Shown one piece after another: positions 17,071 through 23,254 of a stretch of 23,254 bases of DNA (its first letter is position 1; every line of letters begins with the position of its first letter). The position numbers and the translations under genes were made by a program. The DNA comes from Acanthamoeba castellanii str. Neff (Eukaryota; Discosea; Longamoebia; Acanthamoebidae). The notes beneath the pieces were generated by a model. The model did not search any database. It was not told where the DNA came from and saw nothing but the letters and a program-made list of their open reading frames with translations. Where the stretch lies: positions 84,416 through 107,669 of the forward strand of contig NW_004457263.1 in NCBI RefSeq assembly GCF_000313135.1, read 5' to 3'.

Positions 17071-17467
17071 CAGTTCAAGTGATTTTGTGTATTTATTTCT
17101 CTTTCTTTTCTGCGTCTCCGTTCTTTCTTGCGGAGGAGAAGGGCGCCAAATGTTGAATGGTCTCTCGGTGGCCCGTCTCCTGGTCTTGCTCTGCCCCGCC
17201 CAGCACAACCACGCAAAGAAACCTGTCGCTGACCTTCTCCCTCAAGCACAAACCGCACCACTGTAGTTCGCGTGCTTGTCAGGTAACATCACCTGCTGGC
17301 CCCCAACTATTCCAACTATGCCCGGCTGCCGCCGCTGCGCAGTTGTTTTCTTCTTTTACTTCTCCTTCCTTCCAGCAACAGCAGCCGAGGAGGAGGTTGT
17401 TGTTGTTCTAGTTGCTGCTCTTTATCTTTTTCTATTACGAGCCCGACACCCTCTACACACCGCAGCG
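17071..17467. promoter_or_regulatory. Divergent promoter region between SET/MYND and Sds3-like genes
   Basis: A 397-nt gap between two divergent starts. It contains GGCGCCAAA (17142-17150), matching the E2F core TTTGGCGCC on the opposite strand, and T-rich stretches at 17086-17111 and 17340-17372. An open frame from 17276 runs into the Sds3-like start, but it encodes a hydrophobic stretch of unlikely composition and is taken as 5' UTR. Regulatory function is inferred. Confidence 0.3.
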
Positions 17468-18368
17468 ATGGAAAGCGAGGGAGGAGGGCGTACGAGTCGG
17501 CGGCGGGGCCAGGGCGGAGGAGTTGTGGCTGAGCAACACCGCGGTGGCAGCGGAGGAGGCGGAGGCGGAGGCGGAAGGGAGGTGGCCCCGCTTCAAGTGA
17601 TGCTGTCGCAGCAGGTGGAGGCGGAGGTGGCGCACAAGCTCAAGACGCTCGAGGAGCAGCGGCACCAGAAGCTGTGGATGGCCCAGCGCTGGCGCGAGTA
17701 CGCCCAGCGCAACCTCGAGCACACCTACGCCTCGCAGGTCCAGCAGGCCCAGGACGAGTACGAGTTCGAGCGCCAGGAGCTGCTCGAACGCCTCAGTGGC
17801 AGCCAGTCGGGCGGCCGGGCCGCCAAAGGTGGTCGAGCGGGCCAACGTGGTGCGGCCAACGGGGCGGCAGGTGGTGGCGGCGGCGGGGTGCGGACCGGAT
17901 GACGACCCGCACGTCGTCGCGTCGTCGCACCCGCCAGCAGGCCTCGGCCGAGGCTTCGATGATGGACGGCGGCGGAGGAGGCGATGCCAACGCGCAGCTG
18001 CAGGCCAAGCTGCGGAAGCTCAACCGCCCCTGATCAGCTACACCCTCACGGACGACGAGATAGTGGAGGACCTCAACATCATTTGCAACCGACTGTCGGC
18101 CTTCAGCAACGACATGAAGAAGACCATGTTCCAGGAGGCGCTCGGATATCCGCCGGCACCTTCGCTCCCTCCGCCCAACAACTACCCGCCGGCATCGCCT
18201 CCGCCTTCTTCTTCTTCTACGTCATCTCCGTCGTCGTCAACTACGCTTCTGCCCAACAACTCGACGAGCCCCTTCTCGCCCTCCGCCTCGCCTCCGCGAA
18301 CGTCGGCCTTTGCCCACAAGCTCACCACGCCACAACAGCGGGGCGACCCTTTCGCCGCACCCTCCTGA
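17468..18368 (+). CDS. Sds3/BRMS1-like Sin3-HDAC complex subunit; frame disrupted
   Basis: The frame from ATG 17468 gives a Gly/Arg-rich head and then a coiled coil typical of the Sds3 family: VEAEVAHKLKTLEEQRHQKL, WMAQRWREYAQRNLE and EYEFERQELLERL (about 45-110). Downstream, ISYTLTDDEIVEDLNIICNR matches the conserved N/Y-L-L-T-D-E-E-I-x-E-D-L segment of Sds3/SUDS3, but it lies in another frame. Between about 17815 and 18035 the best-coding frame seems to change up to three times. One step could be a 50-nt intron (17888-17937, GTGCGG...CCAG). The last step (QAKLRKLNRP to LISYTL) has no GT donor and would need one extra C in the run 18027-18030. The tail to TGA 18366-18368 is Ser/Pro/Asn-rich. 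Sds3 proteins scaffold Sin3 histone deacetylase complexes in the nucleus. The exact exon model is uncertain. Confidence 0.7.
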
Positions 18369-18623
18369 ACACAACAACAACAACAACGAGCCTTCATGTC
18401 GAGGGCTTCATCAGCACCCGCCAAGAGCTTTTATCCTTCATCTTTTAACACGTGTATTAAAGTTTTTGTTTCCACCACGTTATTTATTTTTGTTTATTTA
18501 TCTATTTGTTATTATTTATCTGTTTGTTTATTTATCTGTTATCATTTGTTATTTGTTATTGTTCGTTTTATCTCCATTTTATTGGTGAGGCGTGGAGGGA
18601 AACGAAGCGCTGGCTAACGAACG

Positions 18624-20054
18624 CTAGTGCTTCTCGACGACCCGTCGTAGCTGCTCGTAGGTGAGGAACATGATGATGTTCCAGGGACCCAACCGAATCC
18701 AGTTGGGCAGGAAGCCACGGTAGAAGCCCCGCACGCCCTCGGCGGCCACCAGCTTGCGCGCGCAGTCGAGCGACGAACGGTAGTACAGCCCTCGGCCGTT
18801 GGCGTCCGATGGCTGATTCATCACGCGCGTCTTCACCACATCTGTTGGAATGTGCACATCGGACCGGTTGGTGCTATCAGCATCAACGATGGAGATGATC
18901 GGACGGAAGCTGCACGAGAGGTCGCGAGAGGCATACCGATGGGAGACGAGGAGGCGGTGGCCACGAATCCCGCGATGAAGGACGCGGCAAAGTGGGTGTA
19001 GATGTTGTCCTGCATGATGTTGTTGCCCAGCAGGAACTGCTTGCACTGGTCGTAGGTCGCCAGCTCGGCCGCAGCCACAACTGTAAAATCCAGGCGGCGA
19101 TGAACATTTACAGTGATCTACATCAGCTAGTCGGTACGGTAGCGATGGGTTGGGTTGGCCGGGTACCTGCGGCTCTTTGCGAAGTGGGTCCCATGCCCTT
19201 CCACAGGCCCGAGATCTTCTCCTCGGCCACGACGGTCTTGATGGCGTGCAGGAGGCTCCTGTACCGCTGGCCCGAAGAGCCCTGCATCCGCACCTTCAGC
19301 AGGTCCGTCGGGGTGAACACCGCCGCCGACACTCCGCCGGCCACCATTCCTGCCGCAGCATCACGCCACGCTCACGTTATGACCACGCCACAGTGGCGAC
19401 ACAGTAGCTCGTAGTTGTCGGTACCGGCCAGGATCTTGGTCAGCAGTGGCGCGTCGGAGGCCTTGGTGCCGCCAAAGGCGAAGAAGTTGCGGATGGGCTC
19501 GTAGATTCCCATGCGCAGGCCCGTGTACAGGAACTGCCGCAGCAGGGCCGGCGCGATGCCCTTCCACAGGCTCAGCGCACCTGTAGGCGCACGAGGTTGA
19601 GGCACGCACGCACGCGTCCAGGCCCACCACTCTCAGCTGAGTGAAGGTACCTTCCTCGCGGACAATGGTGGCGCCGGCGTGCAGCATCCCTCGGTACTTG
19701 GGAGCCAGCGGAACGGCACCAACGGAGTCGCCGGCCTGGGCAGCCAGGGCCATCTGCTGTCCTTGCAGCTAACCAAGCGGCACGACACGTGCGAAGTCAG
19801 CACGCAGAGTAGCGAAGGGTACGGGCAAGTGGGAAATGGAACGCTACCTGAAGCCGGACTTTGGTGATGTCGATGGGCAGGGTCCAGGCCTCGGCGTTGC
19901 ATCCGGCCAGCCCACCACAAAGCCACCCAGCCCACAGAGGCAGCGGTTTTGTCTCCGTGGGGGTGCGCTTCCCTGCAGACATGGCCGGCTGTGCGACAGG
20001 CGCATAGGGTTGGGGGGAAGTTATGGGTCCATGTTCTAATGGAGACAAAGACAT
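18624..20054 (-). CDS. Mitochondrial carrier (SLC25), UCP/dicarboxylate-type
   Basis: Six exons on the minus strand (20054-19848, 19768-19651, 19580-19425, 19349-19167, 19080-18937, 18841-18624) join to 341 residues, or 317 if the start is ATG 19982 (MSAGKRTPTE). The three carrier signatures P-x-[DE]-x-x-[KR] are present: PIDITKVRLQ, PTDLLKVRMQ, PIDVVKTRVMNQ. Each is followed by the usual [FL]-[WY]-[KR]-G motif (LSLWKGIAPALLRQ, SGLWKGMGPTSQRA, RGFYRGFLPNWIRLGPWNII). RAAVVAAAELATYDQCK, the RLGPWN element and the YEQLRR end fit the uncoupling-protein, dicarboxylate and oxoglutarate branch in the inner mitochondrial membrane. The transported substrate cannot be decided here. Splice junctions fall at family-conserved positions. 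The later start fits the family's usual length better. Confidence 0.9.
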
Positions 20055-20397
20055 GCCAGAGTGAGGGAGGGGCACGGGTGTGGTGGCACCTACCAGCCGA
20101 AAACGAGAACAGAGCAAAGAATCAGAAATCAGCAGGAAATACATTTTCTCTTCTACACAAGAGCTGACGGAGTGGGGCAGCAAAGGAAATGATTGGATTT
20201 TCTTGGCTAATTTCTAAGGGGGGAACGAGGAAACGCCACAAAACACAAGCACAACAAAGATCTGAAGAACCACAGACTTCAGGGGCCTCGCAATCTTGAA
20301 TCTGACAACTGGTTCAGCAGGTAGCTTTTTCTCCATCTTTTTGCATGTCCCACATGTAAATTGACATGAAAAATGCATCTGCTAGTAGCGCCCCAGG
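20055..20397. promoter_or_regulatory. Divergent promoter region, carrier versus AMPK beta
   Basis: About 340 nt between two divergent genes (415 nt if the carrier starts at 19982). It should contain both promoters. No TATA-like box at a convincing distance, repeat or RNA gene was recognised. Confidence 0.4.
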
Positions 20398-22446
20398 ATG
20401 GGAATGGGAACGTCGAAACCCGGCCCGCCCGGCAGCACCCCTGCCGGTCGTGGAGCCAGTCTGCGGTCATACTTCATAAGCCCGCCGACGAGCCCACCCG
20501 CTACACCCGACAGCAGCCCGCCCCACAGCCCCCGGGGGTCCCCCTCCCGCTCAGGTACGCCCGCCTCACCATTAGCGTTTCACTTCGTGAGGTTGCAGCT
20601 GCCACAATGGCAGGCGATGGAGGGCCACGAACCCGTTCGCCTACTGAGCAATGCACCACAGACGCGCGAGCAGCAAACCGACGCACAACGACTCAGCCGA
20701 CGCCGATTGCCAGCCCATCGCGACCGATGCCCGTCCCACTCTCTCCCTTCTCTGGTGTGAACATGTGCGGTACGGCTATGCTTGTCCCCCCCCAAGCTCG
20801 AGCGTAACGTTGCTGCTGACACGTTCTCTCCCTTCTTGTTTCTTGTTCGCCTTTTCTTCCCTCAGTCTCTCCCTCCGGTCCCGTGCCAACTGGACAGGAG
20901 CGAGTCGCCACCGTGTTCACGTGGACGCACGGCGGCAAGAACGTTGCCGTTACGGGTACTTGCTCCCACATGAGCCCCTCTTACATCTTCGGCCCACCTT
21001 GTCTTACGTAGTCGTGTGGTTAGGAACGTGGAACAATTGGCAGGGGGTGATTCCGTTGAACCGCAGCGAGCACGACTTCACCGCCATCATCGATCTCCCA
21101 CCAGGCGTGCACCAGTAGGCTCCCCAATCACGTGCCAAACCTTACTCTGACTGCATTGGCTCATATGACTTTCGACGCAACCAAACCATAAACAGGTACA
21201 AATTTATCGTTGATGGCAAGTGGACCCACGCAGCGGATCAGCCTGTCGCTACCGACTCGGGAGGCAATATCAACAACTGCATGGAGATCAAGGAGTTCCG
21301 GCTTGGCCAGTCAAAGAACAATGCGCTGGGTATGCATACCACTACATCTACCTTCAGAGTGGTGATAGCTGACGCTTGGCTTCTGCAACAGGGCGGGGGT
21401 CGCCACCGGGAAGCTACACACAGGAGATACCAGAGCTCATCAAGTTCAATGACATGTTCGACGAACCACAGGACCTCGGCACACCCGGACCTGGCGGCCA
21501 AAAGAAAAAGCCTGATGAGCCTCCAGTTCTGCCGCCTCACCTTCTCGGCACGCGAGCAGTCCTCAACACCACCACAGGCACCCTGCCCTACCCTACGCTC
21601 TCCCTGCGCGCGTGTCGTGCGTCTATAGTGCCTTTCTGACGTTCCGTGTTGCGTAAATGGCCCTGACACAGACGATCCCACGGTGTTGCCGCTGCCCAAC
21701 CATGTAATGCTAAACCACCTGTACTTCAGGAAGCACGAGGACGACCACAAGCGCGATATCCTCATCCTTGGCACAACTCAACGATATAAGGCACGCCGCA
21801 AGCTGTCGCGATGGGCTTCTCACGATCCATCTCAGTTTGTTCTAACCAGCACCATCACTGCTCCAACCTCCAACTCGAACAACAGGAGAAGTTTGTCACA
21901 ACGGTGTTCTACAAGGCGGCGCCGGCACTAAGCGATGTAAATAGTGGTTCAACGACCACCTCGCCATCAGTAACGCACCGCCGCCCGCCGCCGCCGCTCG
22001 ACATGACGGGCCAGCCAGCGACGTCCAAGCCCGTCGCGCGCCAGCTCTTCTCGCCCCGTGACGGCGCCATCAGCGACTCCATCGGCTCGCCGCGCCGTCC
22101 CGCAGCAGACGACGGCTACACCACCACTTCCGCCTCAGCTGCGGGTGCCTCAGCACCACTCACCAACCACCCCACGATGGCCCTCACCATGGACCGAGGC
22201 ACGGGCGGCGGCACAGATGGTGGAGGTGGAGGTGGAGGTGGAGCGACGAGAGCTGGCCAAGGTGGAGCCCCAGGGACGACGACCGCGATGGACATTGTGG
22301 CCAGGCGGCGGGTGAGCGTGAGCGGCGACGGGGCGGTGCTGGGACGAAGTCCGGTGCAGGACGAGGGCGCCGGGCTCGACGGAGTCACGGACGTCCCCGT
22401 CACCACCTACCACGCCGACTACTCCCTCCGACAAACCATGGGCTGA
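20398..22446 (+). CDS. AMPK/SNF1 beta subunit with CBM48, ASC domain and long C-terminal extension
   Basis: Seven exons (20398-20554, 20866-20955, 21024-21114, 21196-21329, 21392-21616, 21672-21790, 21886-22446) give 458 residues. Both candidate starts, MGMG and MGTSKPG (20404), allow N-myristoylation. A Ser/Pro-rich head leads to a CBM48 glycogen-binding domain (about 65-145): VFTWTHGGKNVAVTGTWNNW and HQYKFIVDGKWTHAADQP. The aromatic, Lys and Asn positions used for glycogen contact are kept. The ASC domain (about 165-282) has SPPGSYTQEIPE, PPVLPPHLL, LPLPNHVMLNHLYF and KFVTTVFYK. This domain binds the kinase and gamma subunits. The residue after NNW is Gln, not the phosphorylatable Ser of mammalian beta1. 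About 176 Ser/Thr/Gly-rich residues follow the usual end. Intron 6 appears to be GC-AG. The donor of intron 5 is uncertain (21617 GT, or 21578 GC). Confidence 0.88.
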
Positions 22447-22505
22447 ACGTACAACAAGAAAACAACTCATGAGACCCAAGGTTAGGCGCTCATCTCTCTT
22501 TTTTG

Positions 22506-23254
22506 ATGAGCAAAGACCAACAACAAAAAGGCGGGAAAAAAATAAAAATAAAAAGCGATTGCCAACGAAGTAAACTTGTGAAGATGCAAGCCGGCAAGAG
22601 AAAGATGCCTGGCGGGGGTAAGGCGCCAGCATCGTCCGCTGCTTCCGGGTCGACGCAGCAGCATCCACGACGTTTCGTTCGAGCAGAACGTCGTGGCGGG
22701 AGCGGAGCTGGTCGGGGAGGTGGCCGGGGAGGTGGTGGCGGCAATCGAGCTGGCAGTCGTGCCGGTCCTGCTGGTGGGGGCGGAGCTCTCACCGACCCCA
22801 AGCTAAAGGACAAGTACCTCGACTTCTACCGCACGCTTTCGCCGACAAGTACGAAATTTCCTCTCTCATCCATCTCTCATCTCGCCTTCCATCTTCATCC
22901 GGCTCACGTTGGTGCTCTCCACAGTCAAAAAGGTGACGGGCCGGGTGCTGCACTCCATGCCAAAGCCTCAGCTGCTTACAAAAGAGAAGGCGCAGAAGAG
23001 GACCGAGGAGGAGATAGACGTCGACCTTCCTGACGAAGCCAAGAGCACGCCCTCGAAGAAGAAGCAAAAGAAGTCGGTGAGCATTACGGAGACGAAGGAA
23101 GAGAGGCGAAGCGGAAAGAAGAGGAAGCTCGCTTTGGACGAGGAAGGAGAGAACGGCCGCGCACTCTTGGTCTCCATTACCGGCGAGGGAGAGAAGAAGA
23201 AGAAAGACGAGGCAGAGCACCAGAACAAGAAGAGAAAGCTCGACTCATCGCATG
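22506..23254 (+). CDS. 5' part of a basic, nuclear-type protein of unknown family (truncated by window)
   Basis: Exon 1 runs from ATG 22506 (or the in-frame ATG 22584, MQAGKRKMPGGG) to 22848. An intron GTACGA...CACAG spans 22849-22924. Exon 2 continues from 22925 past the window end without a stop. The protein is Gly/Arg-rich at first (RRGGSGAGRGGGRGGGGGNR), an RGG-like composition. Then comes a short, probably folded piece, DPKLKDKYLDFYRTLSPT, joined to IKKVTGRVLHSMPKPQLLTK. The remainder is Lys/Glu-rich with several nuclear-localisation-like clusters (KKKQKK, KKRKL, KKRKL). Nucleic-acid or chromatin association is plausible from composition, but no domain was recognised. The C terminus is missing. 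Confidence 0.65.

Noticed and set aside
17276..17467. An N-terminal hydrophobic extension of the Sds3-like protein
   Set aside because: The composition is unlike a nuclear protein of this family, and the stretch covers the expected promoter and 5' UTR.
21948..21981. A tiny GTAAAT...ATCAG intron that would end AMPK beta right after VFYKAAPALSD
   Set aside because: It would be only 34 nt, shorter than any other intron here, and the downstream frame keeps strong coding bias.
1..23254. tRNA, rRNA, transposon or CRISPR features
   Set aside because: No tRNA B-box with a matching acceptor stem, no transposase or reverse-transcriptase motif, and no spaced repeats were seen. The repeats present are ordinary tandem arrays.

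Overview
The window is nuclear DNA of a gene-dense, GC-rich eukaryotic microbe. Genes are split by many short introns (about 60-250 nt), third codon positions are strongly G/C, intergenic gaps are a few hundred bases, and 5' splice sites very often begin GTAC. This, together with the (ACACG)n/(CGTGT)n intronic microsatellites and the gene content, fits an amoebozoan of the Acanthamoeba type. The organism is inferred, not proven. I saw no rRNA, tRNA, CRISPR array, transposon or bacterial operon.

Layout, left to right. Plus strand: the 3' end of a zinc-binding protein gene (1-461); an NCS-1/recoverin-like calcium sensor (753-1585); a small ankyrin-repeat protein (1958-2518); a CENP-M-like kinetochore pseudo-GTPase (2807-3770); a SANT plus C2H2 zinc-finger nuclear protein (4280-6949). 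Minus strand: a 10-exon THUMP/RlmL-type RNA guanine methyltransferase (7320-9825). Plus strand: an acidic coiled-coil protein with a C-terminal membrane anchor (10052-11302). Minus strand: a tandem ADF-H (coactosin-like) actin-binding protein (11478-13002), a C2-domain protein with a Pro/Gly/Tyr tail (13460-15017) and a SET/MYND lysine methyltransferase (15268-17070). Plus strand: an Sds3/BRMS1-like Sin3-HDAC subunit with a disturbed reading frame (17468-18368). Minus strand: a mitochondrial carrier of the UCP/dicarboxylate type (18624-20054). Plus strand: an AMPK beta subunit (20398-22446) and the 5' part of a basic nuclear-type protein (22506 to the window end).

Exon structures were built by hand. 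Splice sites were accepted where GT/AG (rarely GC/AG) signals kept the frame and joined conserved family motifs. The genes do not form one pathway. They are housekeeping and signalling genes: chromatin (SET/MYND, Sds3, SANT/C2H2), centromere (CENP-M), calcium and actin (NCS, C2, ADF-H), energy (AMPK beta, carrier) and RNA modification.

The most interesting observation is the CENP-M-like protein. It keeps recognisable remnants of the small-GTPase P-loop and G4 motifs that vertebrate CENP-M has lost. Also notable are complementary pentanucleotide arrays in two introns flanking two exons of the methyltransferase gene, a probable GC-AG intron and a long C-terminal extension in AMPK beta, and apparent frameshifts in the C2-domain and Sds3-like genes.
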